Below are positions 44,001 through 50,910 of a stretch of DNA of 57,136 nucleotides, piece by piece. Made by a program: the position numbers and the translations under genes. How positions within the stretch are numbered: the first letter of the stretch is position 1; every line of letters begins with the position of its first letter. The stretch spans positions 1-57,136 of the forward strand of contig NZ_JAJGSX010000044.1 in the NCBI RefSeq assembly GCF_021245725.1, given 5' to 3'. Below the pieces are notes generated by a model. The model was not told where the DNA came from. It saw only the letters and a list, made by a program, of their open reading frames with translations, and did not search any database. The DNA comes from Pseudonocardia sp. TRM90224 (lineage in GTDB: Bacteria; Actinomycetota; Actinomycetes; Mycobacteriales; Pseudonocardiaceae).

Positions 44001-44162
44001 CCACAAGCGCTCGACGAGCGCGTTCACCGAGACGGTTCGGTTGGCGGCGAGCAGCAGCGTGGCCAGGACGACCCGCAGCTTGTTCGACGTGACCTCGATC
44101 GGGGTCGAGCCGCGTGTCACCTCGAAGCTGCCCAGCAGGCGGAATCGCAGGTTCGCGGCCAA
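41007..44162 (-). CDS. AfsR/SARP-type transcriptional regulator
   Basis: The protein has 1051 residues. An OmpR-like winged helix (about 1-95) and a bacterial transcriptional activation domain (98-245) are followed by an NB-ARC ATPase with Walker A SGAPGVGKT (302-310) and LVVLDN, then TPR repeats to the end. AfsR relatives integrate signals for secondary metabolism and morphological development. I chose TTG 44162 because AGGAG lies six bases upstream and the DNA-binding domain begins right there; codons further upstream have no homology. No biosynthetic cluster is adjacent. Confidence 0.9.
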   Translation of the reverse strand: MAANLRFRLLGSFEVTRGSTPIEVTSNKLRVVLATLLLAANRTVSVNALVERLWGSTPPDGARATLQVHVMRLRRTLGDDHPIRTTAGGYRIVVEPSNVDVARFHSLLHQSRAASDPISEADLLAEALSLWRGPALLGVESDALHEAEVPLLVEERLRAVERRAEIALSSGRHAEVIGELTALVHEHPLRERSWASLIALLHRSGRRADALDAYQRMYRRFRDELGIGPGDQIRQLHGAILAAEPDADHAEPSRERRSTDPVVPPAQLPAVLGTFVGRADEHARLRRHLSGAAHGAQVVVISGAPGVGKTALALRAAHSVRELFPDGQLYVDLQGHSTDDPVPPAAVLERFLRASGVPAAAVPDDPQDKANLYRSVLAGQQVLVVLDNASSTRQVRALLPGGAGSAAVITSRNALRELAVSGAETMTLQPLSEPEAYELLADVAAQARAEPRAALDLVEACGRLPLALRIAGANLDANPHLPLHAYLAELRSRGISHLRVGESEEIAVRRAFDLSYEQLPVSVADLFGWLGVAPGSDFSVYAAAAIAGTDDMTAARRLDVLVAANLVQPAADRRYRIHDLLRSYAADRAADDPPGSAAAVTRLLDHYFHSARNAIAVLEPDRRPDPLPSPGTEVRPNRPTSEWAARSWLDAELPNLVAAALHTGAPEGSQRSFRLAELLRQHVSASGYCLDGITAWDASLLAAEQNVVAPAPTTLTTFVVDRYRKALSHRTDTDGPRTASSGGGDPAAGPLHDNHRGFSTFVAGRPDLALGWHRQALVAAQALGDRRGAVQAYNGLGMASWATGRLTAAIHAHERAARMSDEHQDAHVRGFSLLWLGVARAASGDYVQAAADVEAGIRIGVAVDEPKHQIMGQVVRADILTRTGRPDAAIGELLEARRRAEELDFRPGMPGLLVHLAEARRATGDPSAALRDVRLAHSLAGDAGVRSWEIPALIELGRCQLALDQPVQAEESLRRALADARVGRMRLAEADALFAYGLAAVRLGDDVGAYRYWRQARRIHKGIGTPGAAHVGRQRAVADTLTLLPPLRLSS

Positions 44163-44259
44163 GCAGTCTCCTGATTCGGCGATCGTGCACCAGGCGGATC
44201 GGATTCTCTTCGATCCTCGGCAGGCTATGCACGTCGTCGCCGGGTGGACGACCGAAGCA

Positions 44260-44279
44260 GTACGTACGCGACTACGTAC
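44260..44279. promoter_or_regulatory. GTACGTA-N6-TACGTAC palindrome
   Basis: The 7-bp perfect arms overlap the stop codon of the Wzz-like gene and lie about 100 bases upstream of the SARP start. It could be an operator for the SARP gene or part of a terminator; no T tract follows. Confidence 0.4.
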
Positions 44280-44991
44280 CCGGCGGTCGTCGCGGGCGGG
44301 GCGGACTGCCGTCGGGTCTGCGGGCGGGCCCGGCGGAACGCTGCGGCGGGCGCGGACGCGGCGGTGTCGGCAGGGGGAACGAGCCGCTGTCGTACGCCGC
44401 GACGTCCTGCTTGCGGCGGCGTGCACGGATCGCCACGAACGCAAAACCGGAGCCGATGACCAGCCCGCCGATGAACACGACGACAAGCGCCTGACCGGCC
44501 GGGATGCCGGCCGGCGTCGCCGTGCCCGTCGCCGGCTGCACCGCGTTGACCTGGAACTTCCCGACCGTGCCCGCGATGTCCGGCCGGGCCAGCTCGACGA
44601 TCTTGTCGGCGACCGTCTCGGCCACAGCCGCTGTCGGGGCGTCGACCTTGATGTTGATCAGGACGGAGCTCTCGACGACACCTGCGGTGACCGACAGCTG
44701 GTTCGGCGCGACCCCGGCCGCGACGGCTGCCAGGTCCCGGTACTTCGGCTGCGCGAAGAGGGCAGCGGCGATCTGGCTCTGCGTGCCGCCCTCGAGCGCC
44801 GTCCACAGTCCGTTCTTGTCGCCGTAGGAGACGTCGGCGGCGGGGGAGATCAGCACCACCGTCTGCGCGCGGAAGACCTGGGCCGGCAGCACGCCGGACG
44901 CCCCGACGCCGACGAGCGCGACCACCCCCGTGAGCAGCCCGCTCAGCAAAATGGTGATCAGCGCTCGGCGGGTGAGCCGGTCCTCGATCAC
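44272..44991 (-). CDS. Wzz/YveK-like chain-length-determinant membrane protein
   Basis: The protein has 239 residues. One membrane span near the N-terminus (about 11-32) is followed by an extracytoplasmic domain of about 135 residues, a second span at about 170-190 and a proline-rich basic tail. This is the two-span layout of polysaccharide co-polymerases without the kinase domain. It may help set the length of a capsule or exopolysaccharide, but no glycosyltransferase or Wzx/Wzy gene is adjacent. GTG start with weak ribosome-binding site. Confidence 0.7.
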   Translation of the reverse strand: MIEDRLTRRALITILLSGLLTGVVALVGVGASGVLPAQVFRAQTVVLISPAADVSYGDKNGLWTALEGGTQSQIAAALFAQPKYRDLAAVAAGVAPNQLSVTAGVVESSVLINIKVDAPTAAVAETVADKIVELARPDIAGTVGKFQVNAVQPATGTATPAGIPAGQALVVVFIGGLVIGSGFAFVAIRARRRKQDVAAYDSGSFPLPTPPRPRPPQRSAGPARRPDGSPPRPRRPPGT

Positions 44992-45111
44992 GTCGCCGCT
45001 GGTGGCGCAGTGGCGACCGTCGTCTCGGTCATGGCACCGAAGTCTAGTGCGGCGACGTCGGCGGCCCGCTGCACTCCTGTTCCGCCGGCTGCCGAGCCGG
45101 CCGGCGGGAAG

Positions 45112-45213
45112 GTCGACTCACCGTGCTGGAAGTGGCGACTCGCCGTGCTGGAAGTGGCGACTCGCCGTGCTGGAAGTGGCGACTCGCCGTGCTGGAAGTG
45201 GCGACTCACCGTG
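45112..45213. repeat. Array of 22-base GTGCTGGAAGTGGCGACTCG repeats
   Basis: Four and a half nearly identical 22-base units, the reverse orientation of the unit at 6970. It lies between the divergent Wzz-like and Spo0M-like genes. The rest of that 390-base gap shows only the hairpin at 45331. Confidence 0.85.
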
Positions 45214-45330
45214 TGGCACCTCCAGACGACGGCGACCGCGCTCGGCACGGACCACAAACGCTTGTCGAGCGAGTCGAACGTGCGGGCTTCGGGCACTACC
45301 TGCGACCCGGCGCCGTCGATCACGCAGTCG

Positions 45331-45356
45331 TGCAACTCCCGTGAAACGGGAGTGCA
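45331..45356. promoter_or_regulatory. CTCCCG-TGAAA-CGGGAG hairpin upstream of Spo0M-like gene
   Basis: TGCAACTCCCG pairs with CGGGAGTGCA with one bulged base. It ends 25 bases before the ATG at 45382. It could be an operator or an mRNA structure near the ribosome-binding site. Confidence 0.4.
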
Positions 45357-45381
45357 AGGCCCGGGCCACAGGGTGCCCGGC

Positions 45382-46167
45382 ATGGCGTTCAAGAAGCTCA
45401 TGCAGGCGATCGGTGTCGGTGGTCCCGAGGTCGAGACGGTGCTGCACGATCCCAACGTCGTGCCGGGCGGCATGCTCACCGGCGAGGTGACGGTCCAGGG
45501 CGGCACCCACGACTCGCGGATCGAGGGCGTCAGCCTCGCACTCAAGACCCGGGTCGAGATGGAGTCGGGCGACCACGAGTACCGCACCGACATGGAGTAC
45601 GCCAAGCTGCCGATCACGGGCCCGTTCATCCTCGACGACCGGGCGCGGCGAACGTTCCCCTTCCGCTTCCGGGTGCCGTGGGAAGCGCCGCTGACCCATT
45701 TCTACGGTCAGCCGCTGTACGGCACGACCGTGGGGCTGAGCACCGAGCTGGCGGTCGCGCAGGCGATCGACGCAACGGACCTCGATCCCGTCGCGGTGCA
45801 CCCGCTACCCGCGCAGCAGCGCATCCTCGAAGCCTTCACGAGCCTCGGCTTCCGGTTCCGCAGCGCCGACTGCGAGAAGGGCTGGATCCGCGGCGTCCAC
45901 CAGGAACTGCCGTTCTACCAGGAGATCGAGTTCCTGCCGGCGGCGCGCTACGCGCACGGCATCACGCAGCTCGAAGTGACGTTCGTGGCGCGTCCGCACT
46001 CGATGGACGTCGTGCTCGAGGTGGACAAGCGCGGCGGCATGTTCAGCGAGGGCCACGACTCGTTCAGCATCTTCACCGTCGACTACGGCACCGTCGCCGG
46101 CACGAACTGGGAGCATCAGCTCGACGGCTACCTCCAGGACGCTTCTCGCCGCCGCGGCTTCTTCTAG
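45382..46167 (+). CDS. Spo0M-like (arrestin-fold) protein
   Basis: The protein has 261 residues and matches the SpoOM family: MAFKKLMQAIGVGGPEVETVL at the N-terminus (given up to 20 residues here: MAFKKLMQAIG), PGGMLTGEVTVQGG, a basic-acidic arrestin-like beta sandwich and the C-terminal half with FLPAARYAHGITQLEVTF. In Bacillus the homologue influences sporulation; in actinobacteria the role is unclear. Its stop codon shares the CTAG with the stop of the convergent prfH gene. Confidence 0.85.
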   Translation: MAFKKLMQAIGVGGPEVETVLHDPNVVPGGMLTGEVTVQGGTHDSRIEGVSLALKTRVEMESGDHEYRTDMEYAKLPITGPFILDDRARRTFPFRFRVPWEAPLTHFYGQPLYGTTVGLSTELAVAQAIDATDLDPVAVHPLPAQQRILEAFTSLGFRFRSADCEKGWIRGVHQELPFYQEIEFLPAARYAHGITQLEVTFVARPHSMDVVLEVDKRGGMFSEGHDSFSIFTVDYGTVAGTNWEHQLDGYLQDASRRRGFF

Positions 46168-46781
46168 CGCCGCGGCCTCTCGACCCGCGTCGGGTTGCCG
46201 CGGACGAGCCGGTCGTGCACCTGCCACCGGGCGGTGACGGCTGCTTGCTCCGCCAGGTCGTCGCGGCCGTCGAGGCGCCGGCGGAGCTGTTGCATCGCGA
46301 GGCGGCGGTTGAGGCCGAAATGGCGTTCGGTGTCGACCACGACGACGATCCCGGACGGTCGGTGCGTAGCCCGCACCGCACTGCTGACCTTGTTCCGGTG
46401 CTGCCCGCCCGGGCCGCCCGTGCGGCACGCGACGACGTCGACGTCGGCCTCCGCGAACGTCGTGCGCCCGGCGTCGGGCCGGCACTGCTCGGCGATGACG
46501 TACCAGTTCTTCCGGCTGTGGCGGGGCCGGTAGGGGCTGGCTGCCTGCCAGCACAGGGTGCCCGTCCACGAGTCGGCGAACGCCGGGGCGTCGACACCGG
46601 TGATCTCGACGAGCACCGAGCGGAAGGTGCCGGGCTCGTCGCCGGGGACAGCGTGTACCCGGCGGACGACCGCGCGTCCGCCGGCGTCGGCCTCCAGGCG
46701 GACCAGCAGCTGGGCCAGTGCCCAGCAGCACTCCTGCGGCCCGCGCCCGGCCGAGAGCAGCAGGTGGACGGGCTGCGTCAT
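46164..46781 (-). CDS. prfH: Peptide chain release factor homologue PrfH
   Basis: The 205-residue protein has the GGQ motif in TGGPGGQHRNKVSSAVRATH (GGQ at 125-127) and an N-terminus LLLSAGRGPQECCWALAQLL characteristic of PrfH rather than RF1/RF2; it lacks their codon-reading domain. PrfH is encoded next to RtcB ligases. Published work on other bacteria shows it acts on ribosomes cut in the decoding centre so that RtcB can reseal 16S rRNA. Its ATG overlaps the rtcB TGA (ATGA). Confidence 0.92.
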   Translation of the reverse strand: MTQPVHLLLSAGRGPQECCWALAQLLVRLEADAGGRAVVRRVHAVPGDEPGTFRSVLVEITGVDAPAFADSWTGTLCWQAASPYRPRHSRKNWYVIAEQCRPDAGRTTFAEADVDVVACRTGGPGGQHRNKVSSAVRATHRPSGIVVVVDTERHFGLNRRLAMQQLRRRLDGRDDLAEQAAVTARWQVHDRLVRGNPTRVERPRR

Positions 46782-47998
46782 CGTCTGCCCCGGACGCGGG
46801 GGCGGTCGCGACGGGGTGCTGCGGCCTGCGCTGCCGTCTTCTCGGGGGTCTTGTAGGTGACCAGCGGGACCGTGGTCGCCACCGGGGTGGCCAGGTCGTG
46901 GGCGACGAGGTCGTTGATCACCTGCTCGATGCGCTTGTACGCCGTCGGCGCCTCCTCGAACAGCAGCTGGCGGTCGCCGCACACCACCAGCGACCCGACC
47001 GGCGTGCGGCGCAGCTCCGCCACCGTGTGCTTGGCCCGGCCCCGGCGCAGCGCGTCGGCACGCGACATCTTGCGCCCCGCGCCGTGCGCCACGGAGTGGT
47101 TCGCCTCCGACCCGGCATGGGTGGCCACGAGGTAGGAGGGGGTGCCCCGCGTGCCGGCGACGAGCACGTCGCGGCCGTCGCCGGGAGCGGCGCCCTTGCG
47201 GTGCAGGTACTGGCCGTCGCGGACCTCGACCAGGTTGTGGCACATGTCGACGATCGGCGCGGTGGGCTCGGCGCCCAGGGCGTGCGCGACGCGGGCGGCC
47301 ATCAGCCGCCGGTTGAGCGAGCCCCAGCGGACGGCGTCGTCGTGCATCGCGAGGTAGGCGGCCGGATCGGCCGCGGGGCCCGCCCCCTGGGTCTCGGTGT
47401 GCGCGCGCAGGATCCGCTCGCCCAGCCCGCGCGACCCGCTGTGGACGATGAGCAGGAGGTCGCCGGCGGCGACGCCGAGCCGGGCGGAATGCTCCGCCTC
47501 GAACACGGTGCCGACCTGCGCCAGCTCCACGAAGTGGTTGCCCCGCCCGACCGTTCCGAGGCCGTCGACGTGACCCGCCGGGATGTCGCCCGCCAGCACG
47601 TCCCACGCCGGGTCGTCGGCGTCCAGGTCCGGGTCGAGCGCGCGGTCGAGGTCGGGGAACCGGGCGGCCAGCTTCTCCGGCACGGCCCGCTTGAGCCGGA
47701 CGGGGAACACCGCGATCCCGCAACCGATGTCGGAGCCCACCAGCAGCGGGTACAGCACCGTCGACAACATTGCGGCGCCGATCGGAGCGCCCTTGCCGGG
47801 ATGCAGGTCGGGCATGGCGGCGACGTGGACCATGCCGTCGAGCGCGGCCACCTGGTGGCACTGCGCAACGGCATCGGACTCGATCCAGCTGCCAGGAGAG
47901 GCGAAGACGGAGACGGTGGCGGCGGACGGGTGCTCGGACAAGAGGATCTCTTCCGGGAGGTATGACGGATGGACGGTTCCCAGGCGCGCGTCGACCAC
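46778..47998 (-). CDS. rtcB: RNA 3'-phosphate ligase RtcB (PrfH-linked)
   Basis: The 406-residue protein has metal and GMP site residues: Asp64/His66 (PDLHPGKGAPIG), Cys93 (GSDIGCG), His155 (GRGNHFVE), His186 (IVHSGSRG), His254 and the guanylylated His305 in NHSVAHGAGRKMSR. RtcB joins 2',3'-cyclic phosphate and 5'-OH RNA ends using GTP and Mn. Upstream is a SnoaL-like gene on the same strand, 91 bases away; downstream is prfH, coupled. GTG start at 47998. Confidence 0.93.
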   Translation of the reverse strand: MVDARLGTVHPSYLPEEILLSEHPSAATVSVFASPGSWIESDAVAQCHQVAALDGMVHVAAMPDLHPGKGAPIGAAMLSTVLYPLLVGSDIGCGIAVFPVRLKRAVPEKLAARFPDLDRALDPDLDADDPAWDVLAGDIPAGHVDGLGTVGRGNHFVELAQVGTVFEAEHSARLGVAAGDLLLIVHSGSRGLGERILRAHTETQGAGPAADPAAYLAMHDDAVRWGSLNRRLMAARVAHALGAEPTAPIVDMCHNLVEVRDGQYLHRKGAAPGDGRDVLVAGTRGTPSYLVATHAGSEANHSVAHGAGRKMSRADALRRGRAKHTVAELRRTPVGSLVVCGDRQLLFEEAPTAYKRIEQVINDLVAHDLATPVATTVPLVTYKTPEKTAAQAAAPRRDRPRVRGRR

Positions 47999-48089
47999 GC
48001 TGGACCTGGAGCGGTGTGCTGCCCATCAGAACGTCATGCCCACGACTGTCCCGCGCGGCGGGCGTGCGGGACAACCGAGTTTCGTCCGC

Positions 48090-48578
48090 TCAGGCGCTGA
48101 ACCTCGGGCGATCGCGCTGGATCGGCTGTTGTTCCGGGGCGTCCAGCTGGCGGAGCACCCCGAGGTCGTCGCGCACGGCCCAGTGTTCCGCGAGCCGCCC
48201 GTCGACCACCCGGAACATGTGCACCGCCTCGGCGACGACGATCCGGCCGGTCGCCGCCCGCCCACCGAGCGGAGGGAACGCGCTGCCGACATGCCGCGCC
48301 GTGCTGGAGAACCACAAAGAAACGATGTCGCTACCGGTTGTCACAGCGTGCACTTCGTGGGTCACGTCGGCGAAGCTCTCGTCCAGCCACTTCCGCACCA
48401 GCCGCATGATCTCGACGCCGCGCTGCCCGCTCACGTGGTCGAGGTGGTCGGCGGTGAAGGCGGTGGAGAGGATCGTGTCGTCGCCGGTCCGGAGGTACTC
48501 GGCGTATCGCGGAATTGATGCAGCGGTGGTGGCACCTTGTAAGAACGCGGCGGGCGGCACCACTACCGGATGTGGCAT
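48090..48578 (-). CDS. SnoaL-like polyketide-cyclase-family protein
   Basis: About 162 residues from ATG 48578, with NTF2-like pattern (YAEYLRTGDDTILSTAFTADHLDHV, VTHEVHAVTTGSDIVSLWFSSTAR, AVHMFRVVDGRLAEHWAVRDD). This is the actinobacterial ester-cyclase-like branch; substrate unknown. The start region lies 22 bases from the divergent ECF sigma gene, so the promoters overlap. Confidence 0.8.
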   Translation of the reverse strand: MPHPVVVPPAAFLQGATTAASIPRYAEYLRTGDDTILSTAFTADHLDHVSGQRGVEIMRLVRKWLDESFADVTHEVHAVTTGSDIVSLWFSSTARHVGSAFPPLGGRAATGRIVVAEAVHMFRVVDGRLAEHWAVRDDLGVLRQLDAPEQQPIQRDRPRFSA

Positions 48579-48600
48579 CCGAACCCGAAGGAGCCGAACC

Positions 48601-49143
48601 TTGCCAGAGCAGGATCCGGCACAACGCTTCACCGCGCTGTACGACCAGCACTATCCGAGAGTCTTCGCCTACCTCGCCGGCCGGGCCGGGCAGCACATCG
48701 CGGAGGAGGCGGCGAGCGAGACGTTCATGGTGGCTTGGCGGCGGCTCGACGACATCCCGGCCACGGCCGTCGTGCCGTGGCTGCTCACCGTGGCACGCAA
48801 CGTGCTGCACGACTCCTACCGCAAAGAGCTGCGGCGCGCCGCGCTCGCGTCCGATCTCGAACGGTGGGCCGACGCGACGGATCAGGCCGGCAGCGACATC
48901 GCAGAGCACGTCGCCGATCGGGCCGAGGTGTTGCGCGCGCTCGCCCGCATGTCCGACGCCGACCGGGAGCTGCTGACGCTGGTGGCGTGGCACGGCCTCG
49001 GCCCGGCCGACGCCGCGCGGGTGCTCGGCTGCAGCGCGGCGACCTTCGCCGTGCGCCTGCACCGCGCCCGTCGTCGCTTCGACCGTGCCGTCGTGCACGA
49101 GGCGGAATGCACTGAACCCGCGACCACGAGGACGGGCCGATGA
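48601..49143 (+). CDS. ECF-type RNA polymerase sigma factor
   Basis: The protein has 180 residues starting at a TTG with AAGGAG seven bases upstream. Sigma region 2 (about 8-75: FTALYDQHYPRVFAYLAGRAG, EEAASETFMVAWRRLDDIP) is followed by region 4 (about 108-160: LRALARMSDADRELLTLVAW, GLGPADAARVLGCSAATFAVRLHRARR). Its TGA overlaps the ATG of the next gene, the usual arrangement with a regulator or membrane partner. Confidence 0.92.
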   Translation: MPEQDPAQRFTALYDQHYPRVFAYLAGRAGQHIAEEAASETFMVAWRRLDDIPATAVVPWLLTVARNVLHDSYRKELRRAALASDLERWADATDQAGSDIAEHVADRAEVLRALARMSDADRELLTLVAWHGLGPADAARVLGCSAATFAVRLHRARRRFDRAVVHEAECTEPATTRTGR

Positions 49144-50255
49144 ACACCCACCACTCCCTCCAGCGCCTCGCCGACGCCCGCCCTCCGCAGCTCGATCCGC
49201 GTCCGGATCCCGGCCGGCGCCGGCGTGACCTGGAGCGCGCCTTCGCCACCGACCGGCCGTCGCGACTGCGTCGCCCGGCCAATCGTCGCCCGATGCTCAT
49301 CGCGGCCGTCGGTTTGGCCGCCGCGGCCGCGGTCGGCATTCCGCTCCTCGGCCAGGGTGCGTTCGCTCCGTCCAGCAGCGGACCGACGATCGTGGTCTCG
49401 GCCCCGCAGGTGCTGCTCGCCGCCGCGATGTCGGCCGAGGCCCTGCCGGCGACGGACGGTGCGTTCTGGCGCAGCAGCGAGCTGTCGAGCTCCGTCTTCC
49501 GCACCCCCGGGCCGGGTGGCTACCTCGTCGAGGAGCGTCATCGCTTCGACACCTGGACCGCGAAGTCGCCGACGGATCCGGGTGCATGGATCAGCACCAA
49601 CCTGGGCGCGGCACCGCTGTCGCCGGCAGATGAGGAGGCGTGGCGCAATGCGGGCGCGCCCGATCGGTTCACCGAGGCGCTCTGCGTTCCGCGAGAACCG
49701 TGCACGGAACGCGTCGTACCGGCGGCGTCGGAGCCGCCGCTCGCCTTCCCGGTCGAGGCCGGCGACGGCATCTCACCGGCCCAGCTGCAACAGCTGCCGA
49801 CCGACCAGGAGGCGTTGCGAGAGCACCTGCTCAAGAGCTACACGGGGGACAACCCGGCGGCCGCCGGTGACCCGATGGACCCCGACACCTGGCTGTTCAC
49901 CACCGGATCCGGGCTGATCATGAAGCAGCCGGTGCGACCCGAGGTCCGGGCGGCCGCGTTCCGGATGCTGGCGGCGCTGCCGGGCATGACCGTGGACCCG
50001 CACGCGCACGACGTGCTGGGCCGGGCGGGCACCGCAGTGTCCATGCGGCAGGCGGTCGAGGGCGGCGGAGTGCTGGAGCACCGCGTGCTGATCGACGTCG
50101 GTGCGGGGATCGCGCTCGGCGAGGAGACCGTCGTCGTCGAGCCGATCCCGGGACACACCGGACTGCCACCGGCAGGGCAGCGTTGGCACTCGACGGTCGT
50201 CGAGTCGGTGGGTTGGACCGACGAGCGGCCGCCCGCGGTCCCAGATGGCCGCTGA
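49140..50255 (+). CDS. CU044_5270-family membrane-anchored protein
   Basis: The protein has 371 residues: a basic cytoplasmic N-terminus (1-50), one span at about 51-70 (PMLIAAVGLAAAAAVGIPLL) and a large extracytoplasmic domain. The family is found behind ECF sigma genes in actinobacteria and probably serves as an anti-sigma or sensor partner; the short N-terminus lacks a zinc anti-sigma motif, so the mechanism is open. Translationally coupled to the sigma gene (ATGA). Confidence 0.8.
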   Translation: MNTHHSLQRLADARPPQLDPRPDPGRRRRDLERAFATDRPSRLRRPANRRPMLIAAVGLAAAAAVGIPLLGQGAFAPSSSGPTIVVSAPQVLLAAAMSAEALPATDGAFWRSSELSSSVFRTPGPGGYLVEERHRFDTWTAKSPTDPGAWISTNLGAAPLSPADEEAWRNAGAPDRFTEALCVPREPCTERVVPAASEPPLAFPVEAGDGISPAQLQQLPTDQEALREHLLKSYTGDNPAAAGDPMDPDTWLFTTGSGLIMKQPVRPEVRAAAFRMLAALPGMTVDPHAHDVLGRAGTAVSMRQAVEGGGVLEHRVLIDVGAGIALGEETVVVEPIPGHTGLPPAGQRWHSTVVESVGWTDERPPAVPDGR

Positions 50256-50256
50256 C

Positions 50257-50303
50257 TTGTGATCGGATGTTTCGATTGGTAAATTACCTTACCGAACGAA
50301 ACA
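50257..50303 (+). promoter_or_regulatory. Promoter and operator-like palindromes of the small Cys-rich gene
   Basis: TTGTGA (50257-50262) and TAAATT (50280-50285) are separated by 17 bases, a fair sigma-A pair. The -10 lies in the palindrome GGTAAATTACC (50278-50288). TGTTTCG (50268) and CGAAACA (to 50303) form an outer inverted repeat. The AT content is far above its surroundings. Confidence 0.55.
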
Positions 50304-50347
50304 CTCCTGCAAGGTTGCAGTTATCGTTCTGAATCGGAGGAATCCTG

Positions 50348-50545
50348 ATGAAAATCATCGGAGCACTGAGTGACCGGTTGCTCAGCCGGATCGTGCCTGG
50401 TGTGAAGGCCGCGGCGGTCGCCGGCAAGTGCACGACGACGTGCGAGGTAAGGCGGCCCGGCTGCAGTCTCTACTGGAAGTGCGTGTACTGCGGTGGCGGC
50501 AAGCCGGAGCAGTGCATCTGCCACTGGACCTGCACCCCGTCCTGA
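50348..50545 (+). CDS. Eight-cysteine small peptide, possible secreted or modified peptide precursor
   Basis: The peptide has 65 residues. The start is very well supported: CGGAGGA seven bases before the ATG and a promoter about 65 bases upstream. Residues 1-26 (MKIIGALSDRLLSRIVPGVK then AAAVAG) look like an amphipathic leader without a classical signal peptide. Residues 27-65 hold eight cysteines at 28, 32, 39, 45, 48, 56, 58 and 62, in spacing C3C6C5C2C7C1C3C. It could be a zinc-binding or disulfide-rich mini-protein, or a RiPP precursor with an Ala-rich cleavage site. No modifying enzyme is adjacent. The family is not recognised with certainty. Confidence 0.75.
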   Translation: MKIIGALSDRLLSRIVPGVKAAAVAGKCTTTCEVRRPGCSLYWKCVYCGGGKPEQCICHWTCTPS

Positions 50546-50560
50546 CGTCCGAGGGTTGGT

Positions 50561-50655
50561 CGTGCACAGGTTCGCCACCTCTTGCACAGGTTCGAACGTG
50601 TGCACGAAGGCATCAACTTGTGCACGAGCGCCCTACGGCTGCTGTCCGTGCACCC
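50561..50655. repeat. GTGCAC / TGCACAGGTTCG repeat cluster
   Basis: TGCACAGGTTCG occurs twice (about 50563 and 50584). Palindromic GTGCAC occurs four times in 92 bases (50562, 50600, 50620, 50648). Together with the composite element that follows, this fills the 365-base gap after the small peptide gene; no other gene is seen there. Confidence 0.6.
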
Positions 50656-50742
50656 ACCTCGTCGCACGGACTGGCCGCGACGACCACACGGTTCCATGAG
50701 GCGCATGGCGCACGGCCGGCCACCTGCCCCCGGGTGTGTGTT

Positions 50743-50818
50743 GAGGGCAGGAAAGCCACTTTCCTGCCCTCACAGGGCCTGAAGGTGGCTTTCCTGCCCT
50801 TGCGTGCGGAACGCACAC
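50743..50818 (-). repeat. Composite palindrome element, copy 2 (inverted)
   Basis: The reverse complement of this segment matches the element at 39851-39930: GTGCGTTCCGCAC hairpin, then CTTTCC/GGAAAG inverted repeats and the end GGGCAGGAAAGTGGC. It also contains a perfect GGCAGGAAAG/CTTTCCTGCC palindrome at 50746-50768. Confidence 0.8.
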
Positions 50819-50910
50819 ATCCCAACCTCAGCACGGAATTTCATCCCTCGTGGTGGTCCAGAGGGCCATGGCCGACTTTCCCGCCCTTCCCGACCCGTGC
50901 GGGCTACTGA

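Noticed and set aside
41073..44174. 1033-codon frame on the plus strand
   Set aside because: It is antisense to the AfsR/SARP gene, which has clear domains and a good start.
41007..44991. Biosynthetic gene cluster controlled by the SARP regulator
   Set aside because: Neighbours are a hydrolase and a Wzz-like protein; no synthases or tailoring enzymes are present.
50348..50545. Lanthipeptide or thiopeptide cluster
   Set aside because: No LanM, LanBC, YcaO or radical SAM gene is in the neighbourhood. The peptide is kept as an unclassified candidate.
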